DNA of 64,000 nucleotides from UBA4582 sp047629195 (GTDB taxonomy: Bacteria; Pseudomonadota; Gammaproteobacteria; Pseudomonadales; Azotimanducaceae), in assembly GCA_047629195.1 (NCBI GenBank), contig JBLHWY010000012.1, positions 1 through 64,000 of the forward strand, read 5' to 3'. Shown here in pieces: positions 45,210-53,222 of the stretch. A program made the translations under genes and the position numbers. The notes below the pieces were generated by a model. That model made no database searches, was not told the origin of the DNA, and worked only from the letters and a program-made list of their open reading frames with translations. How positions within the stretch are numbered: position 1 is the stretch's first letter; each line of letters opens with the position of its first letter.

Positions 45210-45791
45210 ATGCCCGCCATATCTAAAAGAGAACAAATTGTTGCAGAAGCCTTAAGGCTGTTTTATCGCGACGGTTTTAATGCCACAGGGATTGATAAGA
45301 TCTGCAAGGATGCCGGGGTTTCGAAGAAAACGTTATACAACCACTTCCGGTCAAAGGACGAACTGATACTCGCAACACTGCGCCTGCGAGATGAGGCATT
45401 CAGAAACAAGTTCATGCGTGAAACAGAAAGGCTGGGCAAGACACCCAAAGAAAGATTACTCTGCCTGTTTGATGTGCTTGCTGCCTGGACAGAGGAAAAA
45501 GACTTTTACGGCTGTATGTTCATCAACGCATCGGCAGAGTTCTCCGATAGAAACGATCCGATTCATCTGTTTAGCGCAGAACACAAACGTCTGATGCGTG
45601 AATATATTCGAGAGCTCGCTGAAAAAGCGGGTACAACAAATCCAATGCAACTAGCTAGCCAGCTAAATCTGTTGTTAGAGGGCGCAATAGTTGAAGCACA
45701 CGTTAGCAATAATCAAGAGGCAGCAAAGCTTGCGAAATCGATGGCGCGAGTTGTTATCGAGCAATCTTTTAAATTGCAGACATCTCACTAA
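45210..45791 (+). CDS. TetR/AcrR family transcriptional repressor
   Basis: A 193-residue TetR protein. Residues 5-50 form the HTH: KREQIVAEALRLFYRDGFNA, TGIDKICKDAGVSKKTLYNH and FRSKDELILATL. The C-terminal domain (GCMFINASAEFSDRNDPIHL) is of the TetR_C_11-like type with a Cys in the ligand pocket region. It is divergent from the DUF1348-GST-PPOX run, and three palindromes lie in the gap, so it probably represses those genes and itself until an electrophile or quinone binds. Confidence 0.92.
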   Translation: MPAISKREQIVAEALRLFYRDGFNATGIDKICKDAGVSKKTLYNHFRSKDELILATLRLRDEAFRNKFMRETERLGKTPKERLLCLFDVLAAWTEEKDFYGCMFINASAEFSDRNDPIHLFSAEHKRLMREYIRELAEKAGTTNPMQLASQLNLLLEGAIVEAHVSNNQEAAKLAKSMARVVIEQSFKLQTSH

Positions 45792-45817
45792 CAAACAGTT
45801 GGTGACTAAATAGGCAA

Positions 45818-47008
45818 CTAGGCTGACAATTGGTTCTCTACCAACTTCACCCAATATTGAACACCCTTGAGTAGAATCTGGTCGTTAAAGTCATAACTTG
45901 GATTGTGAAGTGCGCATCCGCTACCCGATTCACCGCCATTACCAATCAAACCATAACTGCCGGGTCGAACCGTTAGCATATTTGCGAAGTCTTCAGATAT
46001 CGTATAACGGTCGCAGTGACCATTTACTTGGTCGCGACCAAACACCTCCTCAGCAGCTCGTATCGCAATATCAGTTTCCAACTCGTGATTGATTGTCGCC
46101 GGAAACACTGTTTCAAAATGAAATTCGTAACTTGCTCCAGCGGTGTCACAAATTCCTGCGACAATGCGTTCCATTGTTGAGGCGAGCTTTTCGATTAACT
46201 CATCTGTAAAACAACGACAATCACCCTTGAGCGATATGTGCGATGGCAAAACATTGACCGTACCGTCGGTGACAAACTCTGTCACAGAAATGACCGCAGG
46301 TTCACTAAGTACATTAAGGTTTCTGGACACAATCGATTGTAGAGCAACGACTATTTGGGCCGCGACTAACATTGCATCTACCGTCATATAGGGCAATGCC
46401 GCATGACCGCCCTTGCCAATCACTTGGATATGAAAACTGCTTTCACTCGCCATTATGGGTCCAGGACGGATAGCAAACTCGCCCGCTGACAATCCCGGAA
46501 GGTTATGCAGTCCATACACGGAATCAATATTGAATCGATCAAACAGCCCGTCATCGATCATCGCACGGGCACCTTTGCCATGTTCCTCTGCAGGCTGAAA
46601 AATAAAGTACACGAGACCTGAGAAGTCGCAGCTTAAAGACAAATACTCTGCCGCCCCCAACAGCATGGTAGTGTGACCATCATGGCCACAGGCATGCATA
46701 AGACCGTCATTTTTAGAACGATACGAAAACACATTCTTTTCATGAATTTTTAAAGCGTCCATGTCAGCGCGGAGGCCGATGCTCTTTTCGCTGTTACCTT
46801 TACGTAAAATGCCAACAACCCCTGTGTTGCCCATGCCACGAATCACCTCAACACCAAAACTTTCAAGTTTAGCTGCAACAAAATTTGATGTAATGACCTC
46901 ATCAAAACCAAATTCGGGTGAACTGTGGAGAAGGTGGCGCCACTCTACAAGGCGAGTCTCGAAATCTGAACCTGCGAGGAAGGCATTACTGGTCGCCGGA
47001 TTAGCCAT
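45818..47008 (-). CDS. M20 family metallo-amidohydrolase (hippurate/N-acyl-amino-acid hydrolase type)
   Basis: A 396-residue peptidase of the M20D group. MHACGHDGHTTMLLGAAEYL supplies Cys/His metal ligands, QPAEEHGKGARAMIDDG the catalytic Glu pair, GKGGHAALPYMTVD the dimer-domain His and SGCALHNPSYDFND the last ligand. It removes acyl groups from amino acids or related amides. RBS aggaaat is before the ATG. The downstream end converges with TetR; the gene follows the GlcD-like oxidase by 26 bp on the same strand. Confidence 0.92.
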   Translation of the reverse strand: MANPATSNAFLAGSDFETRLVEWRHLLHSSPEFGFDEVITSNFVAAKLESFGVEVIRGMGNTGVVGILRKGNSEKSIGLRADMDALKIHEKNVFSYRSKNDGLMHACGHDGHTTMLLGAAEYLSLSCDFSGLVYFIFQPAEEHGKGARAMIDDGLFDRFNIDSVYGLHNLPGLSAGEFAIRPGPIMASESSFHIQVIGKGGHAALPYMTVDAMLVAAQIVVALQSIVSRNLNVLSEPAVISVTEFVTDGTVNVLPSHISLKGDCRCFTDELIEKLASTMERIVAGICDTAGASYEFHFETVFPATINHELETDIAIRAAEEVFGRDQVNGHCDRYTISEDFANMLTVRPGSYGLIGNGGESGSGCALHNPSYDFNDQILLKGVQYWVKLVENQLSA

Positions 47009-47034
47009 AATATTTCCTACAATAATCTAAGCGT

Positions 47035-48417
47035 TTATACCAAAAAAACTTTACCAGGATTTAGCAGCTGTTTTGGATCAACGGCCGACTTTATTGCGCG
47101 CATCAAATTCATCTCGGCCTCACTACGGTTGATGTTTAGCCAGGCCATTTTTTCCAACCCAATACCATGTTCCGCGGATACTGAGCCACCAAAACTTTGT
47201 AGACAACTGTAGATAATCCTATTTGCCTGTTCGTGTTCCTCGGCTTCGAGATAGGCTTCTCCGCTAGAAGGCAGGACAAATATATGTAGATTTCCGTCAG
47301 CAATGTGACCAAACACAACACTCTCAACACCCGGCACTTCAATTTTCAGTCGCTGATCAATTTCCTCGGTGTAATCAACCATATGTTTTAACGGCAAGCT
47401 AACATCATAAAGATAGGCGGGCAACAGCGGATCAAACTCCTCACGAACAATCCAAAGCTCACTTCTTTCACGATCTGAATTTGGCACTATAGCATCAAGT
47501 ATTTGTCCTTTTTCGTAGGCTGTTTCCAGCATGCGATTAAATCGCAGCTGGTCAGTCTCGGCGTCGAAACCTTCTGCTTCGATTAGGATATAGAAAGGGT
47601 AATCTCTGCTCATCGGGGGTCTGTGATCATTTTCTCCCGTCACACCGCGGTAATAATTCTGCCACATGACCTCAAAAGCACTAAGCGTACCGGCCAATCC
47701 TTCACGAAACTGGTTCAGCAAACTCATCACGTTCTCAAAAGAACTTACTGCAATCATCGCAGTCTGGCGGCTAGTAGGTTTAGGGTATAGCCGTACCATG
47801 ATCTTCGTGATCACACCTAACGTCCCTTCGCTGCCGATAAATAATTGTTTTAGGTCGTAACCTGTATTGTTTTTGAGCATCGGGTACATTGATGACATGA
47901 CCGTGCCATCCATTAAGACAACTTCAAGACCAAGCACCAAGTTTCGAACCATACCGTATCTAAGGACGTTTATACCGCCAGCATTGGTCGCAATGTTGCC
48001 TCCGATTGTACAACTGCCTCGGGCACCCAGGTCCAATGGAAACAGCAATAGCTTCTCAGCTAACGTTTCCTGCAGCTTCTGCAGAACAACTCCCGCCTGA
48101 ACGGTAGCAACACTTTCTTCCTCGTCCACATTTTCAATTTGACTCATACGTTCAAGTGAGATGATCACATCATCTTTCGTCGACTCGGCACCCGCGACGA
48201 CACCTGTTAGTCCACCCTGAACCACAACACTTTGGTTTAGCCCATGACAGTGGGCTAAAATTTGACTGACCTCTTCAGTTGAAGCCGGTTTCACCAGCGC
48301 CAAAGCTTGAGTCGGAGAAGCGTTCCAATAAGAAACCGAACGTTCACGCAATACATCACCTGCCAGTACTGCTTTTTCACCCACGATTGCTGCTAATTGA
48401 TCAACCAGATTGTTCAC
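47035..48417 (-). CDS. FAD-linked 2-hydroxyacid dehydrogenase (GlcD / D-lactate / D-2-hydroxyglutarate type)
   Basis: A 460-residue VAO-fold flavoenzyme. The FAD domain has VVVQGGLTGVVAGAES, LDLGARGSCTIGGNIATNAG and FIGSEGTLGVITKIMVRLYP; the C-terminal domain has FGHIADGNLHIFVLPS (metal ligands) and the end motif GGSVSAEHGIGLEKMAWL. It oxidises a D-2-hydroxyacid and passes electrons to a quinone or cytochrome. Start GTG at 48417 with GGGAG upstream. The M20 gene follows. Confidence 0.9.
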   Translation of the reverse strand: MNNLVDQLAAIVGEKAVLAGDVLRERSVSYWNASPTQALALVKPASTEEVSQILAHCHGLNQSVVVQGGLTGVVAGAESTKDDVIISLERMSQIENVDEEESVATVQAGVVLQKLQETLAEKLLLFPLDLGARGSCTIGGNIATNAGGINVLRYGMVRNLVLGLEVVLMDGTVMSSMYPMLKNNTGYDLKQLFIGSEGTLGVITKIMVRLYPKPTSRQTAMIAVSSFENVMSLLNQFREGLAGTLSAFEVMWQNYYRGVTGENDHRPPMSRDYPFYILIEAEGFDAETDQLRFNRMLETAYEKGQILDAIVPNSDRERSELWIVREEFDPLLPAYLYDVSLPLKHMVDYTEEIDQRLKIEVPGVESVVFGHIADGNLHIFVLPSSGEAYLEAEEHEQANRIIYSCLQSFGGSVSAEHGIGLEKMAWLNINRSEAEMNLMRAIKSAVDPKQLLNPGKVFLV

Positions 48418-48623
48418 ACTTACTCCCGTCTTTATATTTTTCTATGCCAACGTCCAGCATACCGCGATTGCTAAATTTTTATATCAATGTATCCAGTTGA
48501 GACATCGGTTCCAGCACAATATTTGACCGATTAACGATAGCCAAAAGGTTGACCGATAGTCTCGGAATCGAGCTGCTATTCCGCCGTTTATGTAGTCTAA
48601 TTACATTTTTGGAGGAACGCCAC

Positions 48624-50087
48624 GTGGCTAAGCTGGTACCTGTAGACGCTTTTGATCTGATTATTGTCGGTGGCAGTGGCGATCTCGCATTACGTAAACT
48701 ATTACCCGCCCTCTACCATCGGGATGGTGATGAGCAGATCACCTCCGACAGTCGGATAATCGCGGTAAGTCGAGCAGAAATGACTCGGGGTCAATACATC
48801 GAGAGCGTTCACCAAGCGCTGGTATCAAACCTCGGCTCAGTCGATAAAATTCAGTTTGAAAGGTTTGCAAGCAGGCTGTATTACCTGCACTTCGACGTTT
48901 TGGACCTTTCATCTTGGTCACCCCTCTCAAAGTTACTTGCTGGTCGAGAAGACAAAATTCGCGCTATTTACCTGGCAACACCTCCAGCGCTGTTTGGTCC
49001 TGTCGCGCAGGGCTTTAAAGCCAATACGCTCATGACCGAGAATATGCGCATCGTGTTGGAGAAACCCGTGGGTGACAACCATGCGGCGGCAAAAGCCATC
49101 AACGATGAAGTTGGCGAATGTTTTCCAGAGAATCAAATATTTAGAATAGATCATTATCTGGGTAAAGAGACGGTGCAGAATATACTCGCACTGCGATTTG
49201 GCAATTCTTTGTTTGAACCATTATGGCGCAGGGAGGTTGTTGACCACATCCAGATAACTGTCGCCGAAGATCTTGGCGTTGATAATCGAGTTGAGTTCTA
49301 CAATGAAATCGGCGCGCTACGCGACATGGTACAAAATCACTTGCTGCAACTTGTTTGCCTTGTGGCAATGGAAGCACCCAGCAGCCTTGATCACGATGCG
49401 GTTCGGGATGAAAAGCTAAAGGTGCTTCGAGCACTAAGACCCATGAAAGCAGCGGAAGTTAAATCGAATAGCGTACGTGCACGGTATTCTGCTGGCGCAA
49501 TCGATGGCAAGGCAGTCCCCGGCTATGCAGAGCAAATCAACGCAGAGTCAATAACGGAAACTTTCGTCGCACTCAAAGTCGAAATCGATAACTGGCGTTG
49601 GTCAGGTGTCCCATTCTACCTGCGAACAGGAAAACGTCTTTCTGTTAAACATTCAGAAATAGTGATTCAGTTTAAGCCGGTGCCCCACGCTATTTTTAAC
49701 GACGCAAATTACGACACGGTACCCAATCGGCTATCAATCATGTTGCAACCAAATGAAGGCGTAAAGCTAACCATCATGGCGAAGGAACCCGGACCAGATG
49801 CATTCAATCTCAAGCCCGTGTCGCTCGACCTCAGCTTTGAAGAAACCTTTGGCGTTCACTACCCAGACTCATATGAGCGGTTAATCATCGAGGTCATAAG
49901 AGGTAACCCTGCGTTATTCATGCGTCGCGACGAAATCGAGACTGCCTGGCAATGGATAGATGGCATCATTGCCGGTTGGCAGGAGTCAAGACAACCGCTT
50001 GAGAACTATGTCGCTGGCTCGTGGGGACCCCCATCATCTGCCACCATGCTTGACCGTGATGGTCGCAGTTGGCAAACCGGTAGTTAG
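48624..50087 (+). CDS. zwf: Glucose-6-phosphate 1-dehydrogenase
   Basis: A 487-residue G6PDH of normal length. The nucleotide loop is IIVGGSGDLALRKLLPALYH, the substrate site RIDHYLGKETVQNI (catalytic His and Lys) and further blocks are NRVEFYNEIGALRDMVQNHL, LRALRPM and PFYLRTGKRLSVK. Start GTG at 48624 follows GGAGG by 8 nt; a TTG 75 nt upstream in frame lacks this. It reads as intact, although the downstream Entner-Doudoroff genes have decayed. Confidence 0.95.
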   Translation: MAKLVPVDAFDLIIVGGSGDLALRKLLPALYHRDGDEQITSDSRIIAVSRAEMTRGQYIESVHQALVSNLGSVDKIQFERFASRLYYLHFDVLDLSSWSPLSKLLAGREDKIRAIYLATPPALFGPVAQGFKANTLMTENMRIVLEKPVGDNHAAAKAINDEVGECFPENQIFRIDHYLGKETVQNILALRFGNSLFEPLWRREVVDHIQITVAEDLGVDNRVEFYNEIGALRDMVQNHLLQLVCLVAMEAPSSLDHDAVRDEKLKVLRALRPMKAAEVKSNSVRARYSAGAIDGKAVPGYAEQINAESITETFVALKVEIDNWRWSGVPFYLRTGKRLSVKHSEIVIQFKPVPHAIFNDANYDTVPNRLSIMLQPNEGVKLTIMAKEPGPDAFNLKPVSLDLSFEETFGVHYPDSYERLIIEVIRGNPALFMRRDEIETAWQWIDGIIAGWQESRQPLENYVAGSWGPPSSATMLDRDGRSWQTGS

Positions 50088-50090
50088 CAG

Positions 50091-50714
50091 GTGGATATTT
50101 TTAAAGATAAAAAGTCTGCTTCACTCGCTACGGCTAAAATAATCAAAGATGCACTAGTGACAAAACTTAACACACATAAACGTGCATCATTGATGGTCAG
50201 TGGGGGCAGAACACCTTTGAAGTGTTTCAACGCGCTATCGAAAGCCGATGTGCCATGGTCTCGCGTTGACATCACATTGACGGACGAGAGAGGTGTGCCG
50301 CAAGATCATTCGGACAGCAATGAAAAAATGCTTCGCGAACACCTGTTGGTCCAAAATGCTAACCGTGCAAATTTTGTCTCATTGTCGACAAACAACATAA
50401 AAATATTGCAGCCCTTTGCCTGCATGCTGGTGGGCATGGGGGAAGATGGGCACTTTGCCTCACTATTTCCAGGCTCACCGGAGCTTGAAGAAGGACTGAC
50501 TTCTAAAGCAGAAATCATCAATATCACAACACCTTCAAGCCCTTACAACCGCACCAGCGCAACGTTTAATACAATATGTGACTGTGATTTGATCATTTTG
50601 CTCATCTTCGGGAAAACAAAAAGAAGCATAGTAGAGGCACCAGCGGGATACCCGATCTCTCATCTACTGTCGCAGGAACAAACACCTGTCAGGATAATAT
50701 GGGCGCCAACTTAG
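50091..50714 (+). CDS. pgl: 6-phosphogluconolactonase, shortened and possibly degenerate
   Basis: A 207-residue DevB-type lactonase; family members are usually 225-240. Motifs kept: LMVSGGRTPLKCFNALS, VDITLTDERGVPQDHSDSNE and MLVGMGEDGHFASLFPGSPE. The stretch between FVSL and GMGEDGH is about 13 residues shorter than usual, DERWVP reads DERGVP, and DGHTAS reads DGHFAS. The C-terminal third is also divergent. It starts with GTG 3 bp after zwf. It may be under relaxed selection along with edd and eda. Confidence 0.82.
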   Translation: MDIFKDKKSASLATAKIIKDALVTKLNTHKRASLMVSGGRTPLKCFNALSKADVPWSRVDITLTDERGVPQDHSDSNEKMLREHLLVQNANRANFVSLSTNNIKILQPFACMLVGMGEDGHFASLFPGSPELEEGLTSKAEIINITTPSSPYNRTSATFNTICDCDLIILLIFGKTKRSIVEAPAGYPISHLLSQEQTPVRIIWAPT

Positions 50715-50736
50715 CACTAATTAAATTAGTACTAAA

Positions 50737-51344
50737 GGTGTGAAAACCATGCTCGGTGCCGGTATGTCGAAATTTAATCAGATACCGGCACTGGATGAAC
50801 AGAATATTCTCTGGGGAAAATCAGACCTGGCTTCAAGCGACCGCAAGATCTAGCGTGAAGTCATCGACCCATTTCAAAAGGAAGGTGGCATGCGTCTGGT
50901 CGAAGGCGCATTCGATGCAGGTGAACTTGAATCCGACATGGTTGCGGTTGTTCCCTTTCAAGGCCCCAAAGCTAACGGGATGCCTGTGTTGCATAAGTTG
51001 ACACCGTATCTCGGCTTGCTTCAAAACAGAGGTTTAAGGTGGCGCTTGTGACCGACGGCAGAATGTTTAGCGCCTCAGGCAAATTTCCAGCTGCAATACA
51101 GGTAACCGCCGAAGCTGCAGATAATGGTTTTATTGGGCATATTCAGGACAGCGATACTATTTCAATTAATGCCAAGGCCTCTACATTAGAAATCATCGTT
51201 AATTTGGCCGCACGAACGGCGATGGAGCATGACAATGCCCCAAACGAAACAGGTATGGGACGAGAGTTATTTTCAGCGTTACGCAAAGAAGTTGGTCGGG
51301 CGGAAAATGGCGCCAGTATTTTTCAGACAAACAACAATAGAAGG
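50737..51344 (+). pseudogene. edd: Remnant of 6-phosphogluconate dehydratase
   Basis: Only the C-terminal third of Edd survives. In frame 1, GVKTML (about 50740) runs to a TAG at 50851, then REVIDPFQKEGGMRLVEG, where Edd normally continues GNLGRAVIK. Instead it jumps to AFDAGELESDMVAVVPFQGP, so roughly 35 residues are deleted. At 51033-51035 one T is missing (RGF-KVALVTDGRM needs TTTAAG); the frame then shifts and continues as KVALVTDGRMFSASGKFPAA through GMGRELFSALRKEVGRAENG. The [4Fe-4S] half is gone. The last part runs into eda with no stop between. Confidence 0.9.
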
Positions 51345-51353
51345 ATGAGCTCA

Positions 51354-51965
51354 ATGGGTGCGACTAAGTTAATCGAGCACATAAGCATCGTGCCAGTTGT
51401 CGTGATAGAAGATAAAGCAACCGCGGGTGGCCTTGCTAAGTGTCTGCGGGATGCCGGTGTCACTGCCATTGAGGTAACACTTCGAACACCCGATGCTTTA
51501 GCTGCCATCGAGATCATCGCAAAAGAAGTCCCGGAGATACTGGTCGGTGCAGGTAGCATTCGACAGACGGGACAATTTGAAGAAATCGCAAAGCGCGGTG
51601 CGCAATTTGCGGTGAGCCCGGGGGCAACAACAGCACTCATTGAGACGGCAGCAGCAAACGGTATGCCATTTGTACGTGGAGCCGCGACGGCGAGCAAAAT
51701 GCTGTCACTGTATGAGCACGGCTACCGACTGCAAAAGTTCTTCCCGGCAGAGCGCCTCGGTAGCACCAAAGCACTTTCAGCGCCGCTGCCTGAGACACGA
51801 TTCTGTCCAACCGGCGGCATCAATGCTGCACTAGCATCTGACTATCTAGCACTCGCATGCGTCAATTGAATTGGCGGCAGCTAGTTCATTCCTTCTGATT
51901 TGCTGGCTGATGGAAAATTCAAAGAAATCAGCCACTTGGCTAAAGCGGCGTTAAATCTGAGCTGA
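51354..51965 (+). pseudogene. eda: 2-dehydro-3-deoxy-phosphogluconate (KDPG) aldolase with two internal stops
   Basis: Full reading is 203 codons, the normal Eda length. The catalytic Glu (AIEVTLRT) and Schiff-base Lys (RLQKFFPAE) are kept, as are AQFAVSPGATTALIETAA and CPTGGI. Near the end VGGSW should follow; the frame reads VN, TGA (51867), IGGS, TAG (51882), FIPSDLLADGKFKEISHLAK to the natural TGA at 51963. The TGA replaces what is often Cys and the TAG replaces the Trp of GGSW. The remaining 171-residue product would lose the phosphate-binding segment and the last helix. The ATG at 51354 has AGAAGG 9 nt upstream. Confidence 0.88.
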
Positions 51966-51986
51966 ATGAGCTAAATACATTAGCCA

Positions 51987-52232
51987 TCAATCAAAGTCGA
52001 GCAGCTCAACAAGCCGCTCGGGTCTTAGTTCATCGCCATAATAAAGTGCTTCACCGATGCCTAATACAGGAACAGAACGTATTCCATGCTGATCCATCAA
52101 TTCTGCTGCCGCTTCATCAACCATCAAATCTTTGACTTCGAACGCCAGGCCTTCTGTTGCCAGAATACGTTTTAGTACCTCACAGGGTGCGCAGAGGGGC
52201 GTGGAATATACAATGATTTCTGTCTGCGACAT
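51987..52232 (-). CDS. Thioredoxin/glutaredoxin-like protein with CAPC active site
   Basis: An 81-residue thioredoxin-fold protein: EIIVYSTPLCAPCEVLKRIL has a CAPC redox pair, and GIRSVPVLGIGEALYYG has the cis-proline loop. It is smaller than thioredoxin and near glutaredoxin in size. Its ATG overlaps the stop of the upstream GrdB-like selenoprotein (TAATG), so the two are translationally coupled. The obvious role is to reduce the selenenyl-sulfide or another disulfide formed by that protein; this is inference. Confidence 0.9.
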   Translation of the reverse strand: MSQTEIIVYSTPLCAPCEVLKRILATEGLAFEVKDLMVDEAAAELMDQHGIRSVPVLGIGEALYYGDELRPERLVELLDFD

Positions 52233-53116
52233 TAGCTCTCTTCTTTTTTCTGATTTCGGTAACGTTGTTTTGCTGCCACCCAGTTGTCGTAAGCTTCACC
52301 TTCGAGAAACGGTTGTTCCGATGTGAAAATCGTCTCTTTCCAGGCTTCTCCTTGCGGCCAGGCATAGGGGGCAACAGCGGTTTTCCCTGGTTCAACAACT
52401 GTCTCAAACAAACCAAGCGCGGCTTCGAGAATATCGGATTGCATCTCGACATCGAATGGAACGCCGCAAGGGTTACCGAGCGGAAAATCAACGAACAGTA
52501 ATCTTGGTACGCCAATATTTTCAACGATATCCCGAGCGGTCGCGATGACAACTGTGGGTATACCATTTGCTTCAAGGTGACGCGCGACCAGACTCACGGT
52601 CTGGTGGCAAACAGGTCACACAGGCGTGAGTACCGCGATATCAACCTCATCCTCACGACACCTTTGGAGTACCTCAGGGGCGTCAACTTCTAACGTGCGT
52701 TTCTTACTGTAAGCCGTGTAAACCCCGTGACAACGTGGCGCGAGGCTTTTCAATCGTCCCTGGCCGACCTTCTCTTGTAATCTGGTAATCGGAAAATAGG
52801 AATTCACATCATCAAGGTGAGTCGCGTGCTGGTCATAATGTTCTTGTCGACTAAATAGTAAATTAGCGGGCGTATCTGACGGAACTACATAAGCGCTACC
52901 GACTAAGTTCTCTTTGCTCTTGTCTCGACCTGCACCCTCAAGTTTCCTGACCGCAACATCACTGGTTGAAACCAGCGCTGCACGGCATTCAGACAAAGGT
53001 TTAGTTAGCTTAGCAAAAGGGATGTCTTTGAAGTGCGCCCACTCATAAGGTTTCGCATAGCCCTGCGATAAATAGTAATCTCTGGTTCTATCAATATATT
53101 TTACTGGTTCAGCCAT
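52232..53116 (-). CDS. GrdB-like selenoprotein (glycine/sarcosine/betaine/proline-reductase selenoprotein B family), in-frame UGA read as selenocysteine
   Basis: One 294-residue protein when the TGA at 52618-52616 is read as selenocysteine (residue 167). Before it: LVSTSDVAVRKLEGAGRDKS, ATHLDDVNSYFPITRLQEKV and DEVDIAVLTPV. After it, without frame change: PVCHQTVSLVARHLEANGIP and VPRLLFVDFPLGNPCGVPFD. The U-P-V-C motif lies exactly where GrdB-type proteins have their UxxC redox site. A 6-bp hairpin with a G at loop position 2 lies 11 nt after the TGA. Start ATG at 53116 has GAGG 8 nt upstream. Without recoding the 166-residue product would lack the redox centre. The chemistry in an aerobe is unknown. 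Confidence 0.86.
52588..52604 (-). promoter_or_regulatory. Candidate bacterial SECIS hairpin
   Basis: In the mRNA sense, CCAGAC-CGUGA-GUCUGG forms a perfect 6-bp stem with a 5-nt loop. It begins 11 nt after the UGA, so the loop is 17 nt from the codon, and the second loop base is G. Published bacterial SECIS rules ask for a short apical loop with a G among its first two bases and a loop 16-37 nt from the UGA; this element meets them. Confidence 0.72.
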
Positions 53117-53222
53117 AATCACAACCTCACATCAAAGTCATTTAATCAGTGACTAAGAGACTACTCTTCGGCGCGTTTCGCTGCAACTGGGGGCGAAGGC
53201 GCTTATTTATCAAAGCGGATTA

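Noticed and set aside
51867..51869. TGA in eda as a second selenocysteine codon, since Cys is usual at this position
   Set aside because: A TAG follows five codons later in the same frame, the upstream edd is destroyed, and the Cys is not a known redox residue of KDPG aldolase. Nonsense mutation is simpler.
52232..52597. A separate short gene starting at an internal GTG after the UGA
   Set aside because: It is in the same frame as the upstream gene, lacks a ribosome site of its own, and its sequence continues the GrdB-like domain with no break.
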